DNA of 64,000 nt from NCBI RefSeq assembly GCF_051020975.1, contig NW_027478159.1, forward strand, positions 3,736,501-3,800,500, written 5' to 3'. The notes beneath the pieces were generated by a model. It was not told where the DNA came from, did not search any database, and saw only the letters and a program-made list of their open reading frames with translations. Position numbers and translations under genes: made by a program. Source of the DNA: Osmia lignaria lignaria (lineage: Eukaryota > Arthropoda > Insecta > Hymenoptera > Megachilidae). Below, one piece after another: positions 10,283 to 23,766 of this stretch (positions are counted from its first letter, which is position 1; each line of letters opens with the position of its first letter).

Positions 10283-12858
10283 TCAGATGCGTAGTTCTCG
10301 AGATATATCAAGATATTTAAAAGTTCCGAAGCCACACCAACATAATAGAGATACAGAAACACCGTGGCCCCTTTCTTTGAGATAACTCTGCACTATTGCG
10401 AGCTGCAAATGCCACTTCCAGCTTAGCTGTGCAGAAGAAGAACAACAAGAAGAAGAAATATCTCGAAATATGTCCGTCAGGCCCCTTTCCTTGAGATAAA
10501 TCTGCAAATATCTCGGAAACGAAACAAGCTATGGCAAAATCTTAAGAGACGTTTTTTGTAGAGAATTATGTTTCCTACAATTTATGTTCTATGATATTTT
10601 TTGATCAGAAGCGTAGTTTTCGAGATATATCGTGATATTTAAAAGTTCCGAAGCCGCACCAACATAATAGAGATACAGAAACACCGTGGCCCCTTTCTTT
10701 GTGATAACTCTGCACTAGTGCGAGCCGCAAATGCCACTTCCAGCTTAGCTGTGCAGAAGAAGAACAACAAGAAGAAGAAATATCTCGAAATATGTCCGTC
10801 AGGCCCCTTCCCTTGAGATAAATCTGCAAATATCTCGGAAACGAAGCGAGCTATGGCAAAATGTTAAGAGACCTTTTTTGTAGAGAATTAAGTTTCCTAC
10901 TTTCTATGTTGTATGATATTTTTTGATCAGATGCGTAGTTCTCGAGATATATCAAGATATTTAAAAGTTCCGAAGCCGCACCAACATAATAGAGATACAG
11001 AAACACCGTGGCCCCTTTCTTTGAGATAACTCTGCACTATTGCGAGCTGCAAATGCCACTTCCAGCTTAGCTGTGCAGAAGAAGAACAACAAGAAGAAGA
11101 AATATCTCGAAATATGTCCGTCAGGCCCCTTCCCTTGAGATAAATCTGCAAATATCTCGGAAACGAAGCGAGCTATGGCAAAATGTTAAGAGACCTTTTT
11201 TGTAGAGAATTAAGTTTCCTACTTTCTATGTTCTATGATATTTTTTGATCAGATGCGTAGTTCTCGAGATATATCAAGATATTTAAAAGTTCCGAAGCCG
11301 CACCAACATAATAGAGATACAGAAACACCGTGGCCCCTTTCTTTGAGATAATTCTGCACTATTGCGAGCTGCAAATGCCACTTCCAGCTTAGCTGTGCAG
11401 AAGAAGAACAACAAGAAGAAGAAATATCTCGAAATATGTCCGTCAGGCCCCTTCCCTTGAGATAAATCTGCAAATATCTCGGAAACGAAGCGAGCTATGG
11501 CAAAATGTTAAGAGACCTTTTTTGTAGAGAATTAAGTTTCCTACTTTCTATGTTCTATGATATTTTTTGATCAGATGCGTAGTTCTCGAGATATATCAAG
11601 ATATTTAAAAGTTCCGAAGCCGCACCAACATAATAGAGATACAGAAACACCGTGGCCCCTTTCTTTGAGATAACTCTGCACTATTGCGAGCTGCAAATGC
11701 CACTTCCAGCTTAGCTGTGCAGAAGAAGAACAACAAGAAGAAGAAATATCTCGAAATATGTCCGTCAGGCCCCTTCCCTTGAGATATATCTGCAAATATC
11801 TCGGAAACGAAGCGAGCTATGGCAAAATGTTAAGAGACCTTTTTTGTAGAGAATTATGTCTCCTACAAGTTATGTTCTATGATATTTTTGGATCAGATGC
11901 GTAGTTCTCGAGATATATCAAGATATTTAAAAGTTCCGAAGCCGCACCAACATAATAGAGATACAGAAACAGCGTGGCCCCTTTCTTTGAGATAACTCTG
12001 CACTATTGCGAGCTGCAAATGCCACTTCCAGCTTAGCTGTGCAGAAGAAGAACAACAAGAAGAAGAAATATCTCGAAATATGTCCGTCAGGCCCCTTCCC
12101 TTGAGATAAATCTGCAAATATCTCGGAAACGAAGCGAGCTATGGCAAAATGTTAAGAGACGTTTTTTGTAGAGAATTGTGTTTCCTACAATTCATGTTCT
12201 ATCATATTTTTTGATCAGAAGCGTAGTTTTCGAGATATATCGTGATATTTAAAAGTTCCGAAGCCGCACCAACATAATAGAGATACAGAAACACCGTGGC
12301 CCCTTTCTTTGAGTTCACTCTGCACTAGTGCGAGCCGCAAATGCCACTTCCAGCTTAGCTGTGCAGAAGAAGAACAACAAGAAGAAGAAATATCTCGAAA
12401 TATGTCCGTCAGGCCCCTTCCCTTGAGATAAATCTGCAAATATCTCGGAAACGAAGCGAGCTATGGCAAAATGTTAAGAGACCTTTTTTGTAGAGAATTA
12501 AGTTTCCTACTTTCTATGTTCTATGATATTTTTTGATCAGATGCGTAGTTCTCGAGATATATCAAGATATTTAAAAGTTCCGAAGCCGCACCAACATAAT
12601 AGAGATACAGAAACACCGTGGCCCCTTTCTTTGAGATAACTCTGCACTATTGCGAGCTGCAAATGCCACTTCCAGCTTAGCTGTGCAGAAGAAGAACAAC
12701 AAGAAGAAGAAATATCTCGAAATATGTCCGTCAGGCCCCTTCCCTTGAGATAAATCTGCAAATATCTCGGAAACGAAGCGAGCTATGGCAAAATGTTAAG
12801 AGACCTTTTTTGTAGAGAATTAAGTTTCCTACTTTCTATGTTCTATGATATTTTTTGA
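10283..12858. repeat. 8-monomer higher-order unit, copy 3 of 3
   Basis: This is the third consecutive copy, sharing GAAGCCACACC in its first monomer with copy 2. A private change is TATTTTTGGATCAG at about 11885, which removes the TGATCA site before monomer 11893. A fourth copy starts at 12859 but is lost inside its first monomer. Confidence 0.93.
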
Positions 12859-13180
12859 TCAGATGCGTAGTTCTCGAGATATATCAAGATATTTAAAAGT
12901 TCCGAAGCCACACCAACATAATAGAGATACAGAAACACCGTGGCCCCTTTCTTTGAGATAATTCTGCACTATTGCGAGCTGCAAATGCCACTTCCAGCTT
13001 AGCTGTGCAGAAGAAGAACAACAAGAAGAAGAAATATCTCGAAATATGTCCGTCAGGCCCCTTCCCTTGAGATAAATCTGCAAATAACTCGGAAACGAAG
13101 CGAGCTATTGCAAAATGTTAAGAGACGTTTTTTGTAGAGAATTGTGTTTCCTACAATTTATGTTCTATCATATTTTTTGA
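12859..13180. repeat. Chimeric monomer ending the 8-mer block
   Basis: The monomer begins as the first monomer of the 8-mer unit (GAAGCCACACC at about 12905, as in 7707 and 10283). By about 12958 it carries GAGATAATTCTGC of the fourth monomer, and its tail (GACGTTTTTTG, ATTGTGTTTCC, TCTATCAT) resembles the sixth. The following monomer at 13181 is of the seventh kind. This is what unequal exchange or conversion inside a monomer would leave. It also has private changes AAATAACTCGG and GAGCTATTGC. Confidence 0.75.
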
Positions 13181-14468
13181 TCAGAAGCGTAGTTTTCGAG
13201 ATATATCGTGATATTTAAAAGTTCCGAAGCCGCACCAACATAATAGAGATACAGAAACACCGTGGCCCCTTTCTTTGAGTTCACTCTGCACTAGTGCGAG
13301 CCGCAAATGCCACTTCCAGCTTAGCTGTGCAGAAGAAGAACAACAAGAAGAAGAAATATCTCGAAATATGTCCGTCAGGCCCGTTCCTTTGAGCTGAATC
13401 TGCAAATATCTCGGAAACCAAGCGAGCTATGGCAAAATGTTAAGAGACGTTTTATGTAGAGAATTATGTTTCCTACAATTTATGTTCTATGATATTTTTT
13501 GATCAGAAGCGTAGTTTTCGAGATATATCGAGATATTTAAAAGTTCCGAAGCCGCACCAACATAATAGAGATACAGAAACACCGTGGCCCCTTTCTTTGA
13601 GATAACTCTGCACTAGTGCGAGCCACAAATGCCACTTCCAGCTTAGCTGTGCAGAAGAAGGACAACAAGAAGAAGAAATATCTCGAAATATGTCCGTCAG
13701 GCCCCTTCACTTGAGATAAATCTGCAAATATCTCGGAAACGAAACGAGCTATGGCAAAATGTTAAGAGACCTTTTTTGTAGAGAATTAAGTTTCGTACTT
13801 TTTATGTTCTATGATATTTTTTGATCAGATGCGTAGTTCTCGAGATATATCAAGATATTTAAAAGTTCCGAAGCCGCACCAACATAATAGAGACACAGAA
13901 ACACCGTGGCCCCTCTCTTTGAGATAACTCTGCACTATTGCGAGCTGCAAATGCCACTTCCAGCTTAGCTGTGCAGAGGAAGAACAACAAGAAGAAGAAA
14001 TATCTCGAAATATGTCCGTCAGGCCCGTTCCTTTGAGCTGAATCTGCAAATATCTCGGAAACGAAGCGAGCTATGGCAAAATGTTAAGAGACGTTTTTTG
14101 TAGAGAATTATGTTTCCTACAATTTATGTTCTATGATATTTTTTGATCAGAAGCGTAGTTTTCGAGATATATCGAGATATTTAAAAGTTCCGAAGCCGCA
14201 CCAACATAATAGAGATACAGAAACACCGTGGCCCCTTTCTTTGAGATAACTCTGCACTAGTGCGAGCCGCAAATGCCACTTCCAGCTTAGCTGTGCAGAA
14301 GAAGGACAACAAGAAGAAGAAATATCTCGAAATATGTCCGTCAGGCCCCTTCCCTTGAGATAAATCTGCAAATATCTCGGAAACCAAGCGAGCTATGGCA
14401 AAATGTTAAGAGACGTTTTTTGTACAGAATTATGTTTCCTACAATTTATGTTCTATGATATTTTTTGA
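13181..14468. repeat. Two related dimers
   Basis: Monomers 13181 and 13825 both end the second box as CCCGTTCCTTTGAGCTGAAT, unlike the usual CCCCTTCCCTTGAGATAAAT. Each is followed by a monomer with GAAGGACAACAAG in the AAG tract (13503 and 14147). The order therefore repeats every 644 bp, though the first members differ in their centres. Confidence 0.7.
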
Positions 14469-17400
14469 TCAGAAGCGTAGTTTTCGAGATATATCGAGAT
14501 ATTTAAAAGTTCCGAAGCCGCACCAACATAATAGAGATACAGAAACACCGTGGCCCCTTTCTTTGAGATAACTCTGCACTAGTGCGAGCCGCAAATGCCA
14601 CTTCCAGCTTAGCTGTGCAGAAGAAGAACAACAAGAAGAAGAAATATCTCGAAATATGTCCGTCAGGCCCCTTCCCTTGAGATAAATCTGCAAATATCTC
14701 GGAAACGAAGCGAGCTATGGCAAAATGTTAAGAGACGTTTTTTGTAAAGAACTATGTTTCCTACACTTTATGTGCTATGATATTTTTTGATCAGAAGCGT
14801 AGTTTTCGAGATATATCGAGATATTTAAAAGTTCCGAAGCCGCACCAACATAATAGAGATACAGAAACACCGTGGCCCCTTTCTTTGAGATAACTCTGCA
14901 CTAGTGCGAGCCGCAAATGCCACTTCCAGCTTAGCTGTGCAGAAGAAGAACAACAAGAAGAAGAAATATCTCGAAATATGTCCGTCAGGCCCCTTCCCTT
15001 GAGATAAATCTGCAAATATCTCGGAAACGAAGCGAGCTATGGCAAAATGTTAAGAGACCTTTTTTGTAGAGAATTAAGTTTCCTACTTTTTATGTTGTAT
15101 GATATTTTTTGATCAGATGCGTAGTTCTCGAGATATATCAAGATATTTAAAAGTTCCGAAGCCGCACCAACATAATAGAGATACAGAAACACCGTGGCCC
15201 CTTTCTTTGAGAGAACTCTGCACTAGTGCGAGCCGCAAATGCCACTTCGAGCTTAGCTGTGCAGAAGAAGAACAACAAGAAGAAGAAATATCTCGAAATA
15301 TGTCCGTCAGGCCCCTTCCCTTGAGATAAATCTGCAAATATCTGGGAAACGAAGCGAGCTATGGCAAAATATTAAGAGACCTTTTTTGTAGACAATTAAG
15401 TTTCCTACTGTTTATCTTCTATGATATTTTTTGATCAGATGCGTAGTTCTCGAGATATATCAAGATATTTAAAAGTTCCGAAGCCGCACCAACATAATAG
15501 AGATACAGAAACACCGTGGCCCCCTTCTTTGAGATAACTCTGCACTATTGCGAGCTGCAAATGCCACTTCCAGCTTAGCTGTGCAGAAGAAGAACAACAA
15601 GAAGAAGAAATATCTCGAAATATGTCCGTCAGGCCCCTTCCCTTGAGATAAATCTGCAAATATCTCGGAAACGAAGCGAGCTATGGCAAAATGTTAAGAG
15701 ACCTTTTTTGTAGAGAATTAAGTTTGCTACTTTTTATGTTCTATGATATTTTTTGATCAGATGCGTAGTTCTCGAGATATATCAAGATATTTAAAAGTTC
15801 CGAAGCCGCACCAACATAATAGAGATACAGAAACACCGTGGCCCCTTCCTTCGAGATAACTCTGCACTAGTGCGAGCCGCAAATGCCACTTCCAGCTTAG
15901 CTGTGCAGAAGAAGAACAACAAGAAGAAGAAATATCTCGAAATATGTCCGTCAGGCCCCTTCCCTTGAGATAAATCTGCAAATATCTCGGAAACGAAGCG
16001 AGCTATGGCAAAATGTTAAGAGACCTTTTTTGTAGAGAATTAAGTTTCCTACTTTTTATGTTCTATGATATTTTTTGATCAGATGCGTAGTTCTCGAGAT
16101 ATGTCAAGATATTTAAAAGTTCCGAAGCCGCACCAACATAATAGAGATACAGAAACACCGTGGCCCCTTCCTTCGAGATAACTCTGCACTAGTGCGAGCC
16201 GCAAATGCCACTTCCAGCTTAGCTGTGCAGAAGAAGAACAACAAGAAGAAGAAATATCTCGAAATATGTCCGTCAGGCCCCTTCCCTTGAGATAAATCTG
16301 CAAATATCTCGGAAACGAAGCGAGCTATGGCAAAATGTTAAGAGACCTTTTTTGTAGAGAATTAAGTTTCCTACTTTTTATGTTCTATGATATTTTTTGA
16401 TCAGATGCGTAGTTCTCGAGATATATCAAGATATTTAAAAGTTCCCAAGCCGCACCAACATAATAGAGATACAGAAACACCGTGGCCCCTTTCTTCGAGA
16501 TAACTCTGCACTAGTGCGAGCCGCAAATGCCACTTCCAGCTTAGCTGTGCAGAAGAAGAACAACAAGAAGAAGAAATATCTCGAAATATGTCCGTCAGGC
16601 CCCTTCCCTTGAGATAAATCTGCAAATATCTCGGAAACGAAGCGAGCTATGGCAAAATGTTAAGAGACCTTTTTTGTAGAGAATTAAGTTTCCTACTTTT
16701 TATGTTCTATGATATTTTTTGATCAGATGCGTAGTTCTCGAGATATATCAAGATATTTAAAAGTTCCCAAGCCGCACCAACATAATAGAGATACAGAAAC
16801 ACCGTGGCCCCTTTCTTCGAGATAACTCTGCACTAGTGCGAGCCGCAAATGCCACTTCCAGCTTAGCTGTGCAGAAGAAGAACAACAAGAAGAAGAAATA
16901 TCTCGAAATATGTCCGTCAGGCCCCTTCCCTTGAGATAAATCTGCAAATATCTCGGAAACGAAGCGAGCTATGGCAAAATGTTAAGAGACGTTTTTTGTA
17001 GAGAATTATGTTTCCTACAATTTATGTTCTATGATATTTTTTGATCAGATGCGTAGTTCTCGAGATATATCAAGATATTTAAAAGTTCCGAAGCCGCACC
17101 AACATAATAGAGATACAGAAACACCGTGGCCCCTTTCTTTGAGATAACTCTGCACTAGTGCGAGCCGCAAATGCCACTTCCAGCTTAGCTGTGCAGAAGA
17201 AGAACAACAAGAAGAAGAAATATCTCGAAATATGTCCGTCAGGCCCCTTCCCTTGAGATAAATCTGCAAATATCTCGGAAACGAAGCGAGCTATGGCAAA
17301 ATGTTAAGAGACCTTTTTTGTAGAGAATTAAGTTTCCTACTTTTTATGTTCTATGATATTTTTTGATCAGAAGCGTAGTTTTCGAGATATATCGAGATAT

Positions 17401-17688
17401 TTAAAAGTTCCGAAGCCGCACCAACATAATAGAGATACAGAAACACCGTGGCCCCTTTCTTTGAGATAACTCTGCACTAGTGCGAGCTGCAAATGCCACT
17501 TCCAGCTTAGCTGTGCAGAAGAAGAACAACAAGAAGAAGAAATATCTCGAAATATGTCCGTCAGGCCCCTTCCCTGGAGATAAATCTGCAAATATCTCGG
17601 AAACGAAGCGAGCTATGGCAAAATGTTAAGAGACCTTTTTTGTAGAGAATTAAGTTTCCTACTTTTTATGTTCTATGATATTTTTTGA
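14469..17688. repeat. Mixed monomers with near-identical neighbours
   Basis: Ten monomers occur here. 14147, 14469 and 14791 are close to each other (type B). 15757 and 16079 share CCCCTTCCTTCGAG. 16401 and 16723 share AGTTCCCAAGCC and TTTCTTCGAG. These look like single-monomer duplications. The 15113 copy has the private changes GAGAGAACTC and CACTTCGAGC. Nothing other than the satellite is present. Confidence 0.8.
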
Positions 17689-18329
17689 TCAGATGCGTAG
17701 TTCTCGAGATATATCAAGATATTTAAAAGTTCCGAAGCCGCACCAACATAATAGAGATACAGAAACACCGTGGCCCCTTTCTTTGAGATAACTCTGCACT
17801 AGTGCGAGCCGCAAATGCCACTTCCAGCTTAGCTGTGCAGAAGAAGAACAACAAGAAGAAGAAATATCTCGAAATATGTCCGTCAGGCCCCTTCCCTTGA
17901 GATAAATCTGCAAATATCTCGGAAACGAAGCGAGCTATGGCAAAATGTTAAGAGACGTTTTTTGTAGAGAATTATGTTTCCTACAATTTATGTTCTATGA
18001 TATTTTTTGATCAGAAGCGTAGTTTTCGAGATATATCGAGATATTTAAAAGTTCCGAAGCCGCACCAACATAATAGAGATACAGAAACACCGTGGCCCCT
18101 TTCTTTGAGATAACTCTGCACTAGTGCGAGCCACAAATGCCACTTCCAGCTTAGCTGTGCAGAAGAAGGACAAGAAGAAGAAATATCTCGAAATATGTCC
18201 GTCAGGCCCCTTCCCTTGAGATAAATCTGCAAATATCTCGGAAACGGAGCGAGCTATGGCAAAATGTTAAGAGACCTTTTTTGTAGAGAATTAAGTTTCC
18301 TACTTTTTATGTTCTATGATATTTTTTGA
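17689..18329. repeat. 641-bp dimer, first copy
   Basis: This pair has a full-length monomer (17689, CTAGTGCGAGCCGC centre, ATTATG spacer) and a 319-bp monomer (18011) with GAAGGACAAGAAGAAG, GAGCCACAAATG and GAAACGGAGCG. The next 641 bases repeat it with no difference that I could find by eye, and a further copy lies at 23767-24407. Confidence 0.88.
18011..18329. repeat. 319-bp monomer with 3-bp deletion in the AAG tract
   Basis: The tract reads GAAGGACAAGAAGAAGAAAT, one triplet shorter than the GAAGGACAACAAG form at 13503 and 14147. The shared A-to-G change suggests descent from that type. The same -3 form recurs at 18652, 19922, 24089 and 25359, so it is probably one event spread by amplification. 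Confidence 0.85.
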
Positions 18330-18970
18330 TCAGATGCGTAGTTCTCGAGATATATCAAGATATTTAAAAGTTCCGAAGCCGCACCAACATAATAGAGATA
18401 CAGAAACACCGTGGCCCCTTTCTTTGAGATAACTCTGCACTAGTGCGAGCCGCAAATGCCACTTCCAGCTTAGCTGTGCAGAAGAAGAACAACAAGAAGA
18501 AGAAATATCTCGAAATATGTCCGTCAGGCCCCTTCCCTTGAGATAAATCTGCAAATATCTCGGAAACGAAGCGAGCTATGGCAAAATGTTAAGAGACGTT
18601 TTTTGTAGAGAATTATGTTTCCTACAATTTATGTTCTATGATATTTTTTGATCAGAAGCGTAGTTTTCGAGATATATCGAGATATTTAAAAGTTCCGAAG
18701 CCGCACCAACATAATAGAGATACAGAAACACCGTGGCCCCTTTCTTTGAGATAACTCTGCACTAGTGCGAGCCACAAATGCCACTTCCAGCTTAGCTGTG
18801 CAGAAGAAGGACAAGAAGAAGAAATATCTCGAAATATGTCCGTCAGGCCCCTTCCCTTGAGATAAATCTGCAAATATCTCGGAAACGGAGCGAGCTATGG
18901 CAAAATGTTAAGAGACCTTTTTTGTAGAGAATTAAGTTTCCTACTTTTTATGTTCTATGATATTTTTTGA

Positions 18971-19277
18971 TCAGATGCGTAGTTCTCGAGATATATCAAG
19001 ATATTTAAAAGTTCCGAAGCCGCACCAACATAATAGAGATACAGAAACACCGTGGCCCCTTTCTTTGAGATAACTCTGCACTAGTGCGAGCCGCAAATGC
19101 CACTTCCAGCTTAGCTGTGCAGAAGAAGAAATATCTCGAAATATGTCCGTCAGGCCCCTTCCCTTGAGATAAATCTGCAAATATCTCGGAAACGAAGCGA
19201 GCTATGGCAAAATGTTAAGAGAGCTTTTTTGTAGAGAATTAAGTTTCCTACTTTTTATGTTCTATGATATTTTTTGA
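18971..19277. repeat. 307-bp monomer with 15-bp deletion in the AAG tract
   Basis: The tract reads GCAGAAGAAGAAATATC, lacking 15 bases of the usual form. The same shortened form occurs at 20241 and 24408. The deletion is bounded by AGAAGAAGAA repeats, so replication slippage or exchange between the two AAG runs is enough to explain it. Confidence 0.88.
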
Positions 19278-21513
19278 TCAGATGCGTAGTTCTCGAGATA
19301 TATCAAGATATTTAAAAGTTCCGAAGCCGCACCAACATAATAGAGATACAGAAACACCGTGGCCCCTTTCTTTGAGATTACTCTGCACTATTGCGAGCTG
19401 CAAATGCCACTTCCAGCTTAGCTGTGCAGAAGAAGAACAACAAGAAGAAGAAATATCTCGAAATATGTCCGTCAGGCCCCTTCCCTGGAGATAAATCTGC
19501 AAATATCTCGGAAACGAAGCGAGCTATGGGAAAATGTTAAGAGACCTTTTTTGTAGAGAATTAAGTTTCCTACTTTTTATGTTCTATGATATTTTTTGAT
19601 CAGATGCGTAGTTCTCGAGATATATCAAGATATTTAAAAGTTCCGAAGCCGCACCAACATAATAGAGATACAGAAACACCGTGGCCCCTTTCTTTGAGAT
19701 AACTCTGCACTAGTGCGAGCCGCAAATGCCACTTCCAGCTTAGCTGTGCAGAAGAAGAACAACAAGAAGAAGAAATATCTCGAAATATGTCCGTCAGGCC
19801 CCTTCCCTTGAGATAAATCTGCAAATATCTCGGAAACGAAGCGAGCTATGGCAAAATGTTAAGAGACGTTTTTTGTAGAGAATTATGTTTCCTACAATTT
19901 ATGTTCTATGATATTTTTTGATCAGAAGCGTAGTTTTCGAGATATATCGAGATATTTAAAAGTTCCGAAGCCGCACCAACATAATAGAGATACAGAAACA
20001 CCGTGGCCCCTTTCTTTGAGATAACTCTGCACTAGTGCGAGCCGCAAATGCCACTTCCAGCTTAGCTGTGCAGAAGAAGGACAAGAAGAAGAAATATCTC
20101 GAAATATGTCCGTCAGGCCCCTTCCCTTGAGATAAATCTGCAAATATCTCGGAAACGGAGCGAGCTATGGCAAAATGTTAAGAGACCTTTTTTGTAGAGA
20201 ATTAAGTTTCCTACTTTTTATCTTCTATGATATTTTTTGATCAGATGCGTAGTTCTCGAGATATATCAATATATTTAAAAGTTCCGAAGCCGCACCAACA
20301 TAATAGAGATACAGAAACACCGTGGCCCCTTTCTTCGAGATAACTCTGCACTAGTGCGAGCCGCAAATGCCACTTCCAGCTTAGCTGTGCAGAAGAAGAA
20401 ATATCTCGAAATATGTCCGTCAGGCCCCTTCCCTTGAGATAAATCTGCAAATATCTCGGAAACGAAGCGAGCTATGGCAAAATGTTAAGACACCTTTTTT
20501 GTAGAGAATTAAGTTTCCTACTTTTAATCTTCTATGATATTTTTTGATCAGAAGCGTAGTTTTCGAGATATATCGAGATATTTAAAAATTCCGAAGCCGC
20601 TCCAACATAATAGAGGTACAGAAACACCGTGGCCTCTTTCTTTGAGATAACTCTGCACTATTGCGAGCTGCAAATGCCACTTCCAGCTTAGCTGTGCAGA
20701 AGAAGAACAACAAGAAGAAGAAATATCTCGAAATATGTCCGTCAGGCCCCTTCCCTTGAGATAAATCTGCAAATATCTCGGAAACGAAGCGAGCTATGGC
20801 AAAATGTTAAGAGACCTTTTTTGTAGAGAATTAAGTTTCCTACTTTTTATCTTTTATGATATTTTTCGATCAGATGCGTAGTTCTCGAGATATATCAAGA
20901 TATTTAAAAGTTCCGAAGCCGCACCAACATAATAGAGATACAGAAACACCGTGGCCCCTTTCTTTGAGATTACTCTGCACTATTGCGAGCTGCAAATGCC
21001 ACTTCCAGCTTAGCTGTGCAGAAGAAGAACAACAAGAAGAAGAAATATCTCGAAATATGTCCGTCAGGCCCGTTCCTTTGAGCTCAATCTGCAAATATCT
21101 CGGAAACGAAGCGAGCTATGGCAAAATGTTAAGAGACGTTTTTTGTAGAGAATTAAGTTTTCTACTTTTTATGTTCTATGATATTTTTTGATCAGATGCG
21201 TAGTTCTCGAGATATATCAAGATATTTAAAAGTTCCGAAGCCGCACCAACATAATAGAGATACAGAAACACCGTGGCCCCTTTCTTTGAGATAACTCTGC
21301 ACTATTGCGAGCTGCAAATGCCACTTCCAGCTTAGCTGTGCAGAAGAAGAACAACAAGAAGAAGAAATATCTCGAAATATGTCCGTCAGGCCCCTTCCCT
21401 GGAGATAAATCTGCAAATATCTCGGAAACGAAGCAAGCTATGGCAAAATGTTAAGAGACCTTTTTTGTAGAGAATTAAGTTTCCTACTTTTTATGTTCTA
21501 TGATATTTTTTGA

Positions 21514-21834
21514 TCAGATGCGTAGTTCTCGAGATATATCAAGATATTTAAAAGTTCCGAAGCCGCACCAACATAATAGAGATACAGAAACACCGTGGCC
21601 CCCTTCTTTGAGATAACTCTGCACTATTGCGAGCTGCAAATGCCACTTCCAGCTTAGCTGTGCAGAAGAAGAACAACAAGAAGAAGAAATATCTCGAAAT
21701 ATGTCCGTCAGGGCCCTTCCCTTGAGATATATCTGCAAATATCTCGGAAACGAAGCGAGCTATGGCAAAATGTTAAGAGACCCTTTTGTAGAGAAATAAG
21801 TTTCCTACTTTTTATCTTCTATGATATTTTTTGA
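21514..21834. repeat. 321-bp monomer with 1-bp deletion in the spacer
   Basis: The spacer reads GAGACCCTTTTGTAGAGAAA where neighbours read GAGACCTTTTTTGTAGAGAA. This is the only single-base length change I located in the window. The monomer also has CAGGGCCCTTCCC and CCCCCTTCTTTG. It has no counterpart in the second copy of the 17-monomer block. Confidence 0.85.
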
Positions 21835-23766
21835 TCAGATGCGTAGTTCTCGAGATATATCAAGATATTTAAAAGTTCCGAAGCCGCACCAACATAATAG
21901 AGATACAGAAACACCGTGGCCCCTCTCTTTGAGATAACTCTGCACTATTGCGAGCTGCAAATGCCACTTCCAGCTTAGCTGTGCAGAAGAAGAACAACAA
22001 GAAGAAGAAATATCTCGAAATATGTCCGTCAGGCCCCTTCCCTTGAGATAAATCTGCAAATATCTCGGAAACGAAGCGAGCTATGGCAAAATGTTAAGAG
22101 ACGTTTTTTGTAGAGAATTATGTTTCCCACAATTTATGTGCTATGATATTTTTTGATCAGAAGCGTAGTTTTCGAGATATATCGAGATATTTAAAAGTTC
22201 CGAAGCCGCACCAACATAATAGAGATACAGAAACACCGTGGCCCCTTTCTTTGAGATAACTCTGCACTAGTGCGAGCAGCAAATGCCACTTCCAGCTTAG
22301 CTGTGCAGAAGAAGAACAACAAGAAGAAGAAATATCTCGAAATATGTCCGTTAGGCCCCTTCCCTTGAGATAAATGTGCAAATATCTCGGAAACGAAGCG
22401 AGCTATGGCAAAATGTTAAGAGACCTTTTTTGTAGAGAATTATGTTTCCTACAATTTATGTTCTATGATATTTTTTGATCAGATGCGTAGTTCTCGAGAT
22501 ATATCATAATATTTAAAAGTTCCGAAGCCGCACCAACATAATAGAGATACAGAAACACCGTGGCCCCTTTCTTTGAGATAACTCTGCACTATTGCGAGCT
22601 GCAAATGCCACTTCCAGCTTAGCTGTGCAGAAGAAGAACAACAAGAAGAAGAAATATCTCGAAATATGTCCGTCAGGCCCCTTCCCTTGAGATAAATCTG
22701 CATATATCTCGGAAACGAAGCGAGCTATGGCAAAATGTTAAGAGACCTTTTTTGTAGACAATTAAGTTTCCTACTTTTTATGTTCTATGATATTTTTTGA
22801 TCAGATGCGTAGTTCTCGAGATATATCAAGATATTTGAAAGTTCCGAAGCCGCACCAACATAATAGAGATACAGAAACACCGTGGCCCCTTTCTTTGAGA
22901 TAACTCTGCACTATTGCGAGCTGCAAATGCCACTTCCAGCTTAGCTGTGCAGAAGAAGAACAACAAGAAGAAGAAATATCTCGAAATATGTCCGTCAGGC
23001 CCGTTCCTTTGAGCTGAATCTGCAAATATCTCGGAAACGAAGCGAGCTATGGCAAAATGTTAAGAGACGTTTTTTGTAGAGAATTATGTTTCGTACAATT
23101 TATGTTCTATGATATTTTTTGATCAGAAGCGTAGTTTTCGAGATATATCGTGATATTTAAAAGTTCCGAAGCCGCACCAACATAATAGAGATACAGAAAC
23201 ACCGTGGCCCCTTTCTTTGAGATAACTCTGCACCAGTGCGAGCCGCAAATGCCACTTCCAGCTTAGCTGTGCAGAAGAAGAACAACAAGAAGAAGAAATA
23301 TCTCGAAATATGTCCGTCAGGCCCCTTCCCTTGAGATAAATCTGCAAATATCTCGGAAACGAAGCGAGCTATGGCAAAATGTTAAGAGACCTTTTTTGTA
23401 GAGAATTAAGTTTCCTACTTTTTATGTTCTATGATATTTTTTGATCAGATGCGTAGTTCTCGAGATATATCAAGATATTTAAAAGTTCCGAAGCCGCACC
23501 AACATAATAGAGATACAGAAACACCGTGGCCCCTTTCTTTGAGATAACTTTGCACTATTGCGAGCTGTAAATGCCACTTCCAGCTTAGCTGTGCAGAAGA
23601 AGTACAACAAGAAGAAGAAATATCTCGAAATATGTCCGTCAGGCCCCTTCCCTTGAGATATATCTGCAAATATCTCGGAAACGAAGCGAGCTATGGCAAA
23701 ATATTAAGAGACCTTTTTTGTAGAGAATTAAGTTTCCTACTTTTTATGTTCTATGATATTTTTTGA

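Larger units (their letters stand above)
18330..23766. repeat. 17-monomer higher-order block (5437 bp), copy 1
   Basis: Seventeen monomers start at 18330, 18652, 18971, 19278, 19600, 19922, 20241, 20548, 20870, 21192, 21514, 21835, 22157, 22479, 22801, 23123 and 23445. Distinctive members include the shortened ones (18652, 18971, 19922, 20241), 20548 with CCGCTCCAACATAATAGAGG, 20870 with TTTGAGCTCAATCTGC, 22157 with GAGCAGCAAATG and AAATGTGCAAAT, 22479 with ATATCATAATATTT, and 23445 with GAAGTACAACAAG. The length, 37 below 17 x 322, equals the sum of the internal deletions (3+15+3+15+1). The order returns from 23767. Confidence 0.9.
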
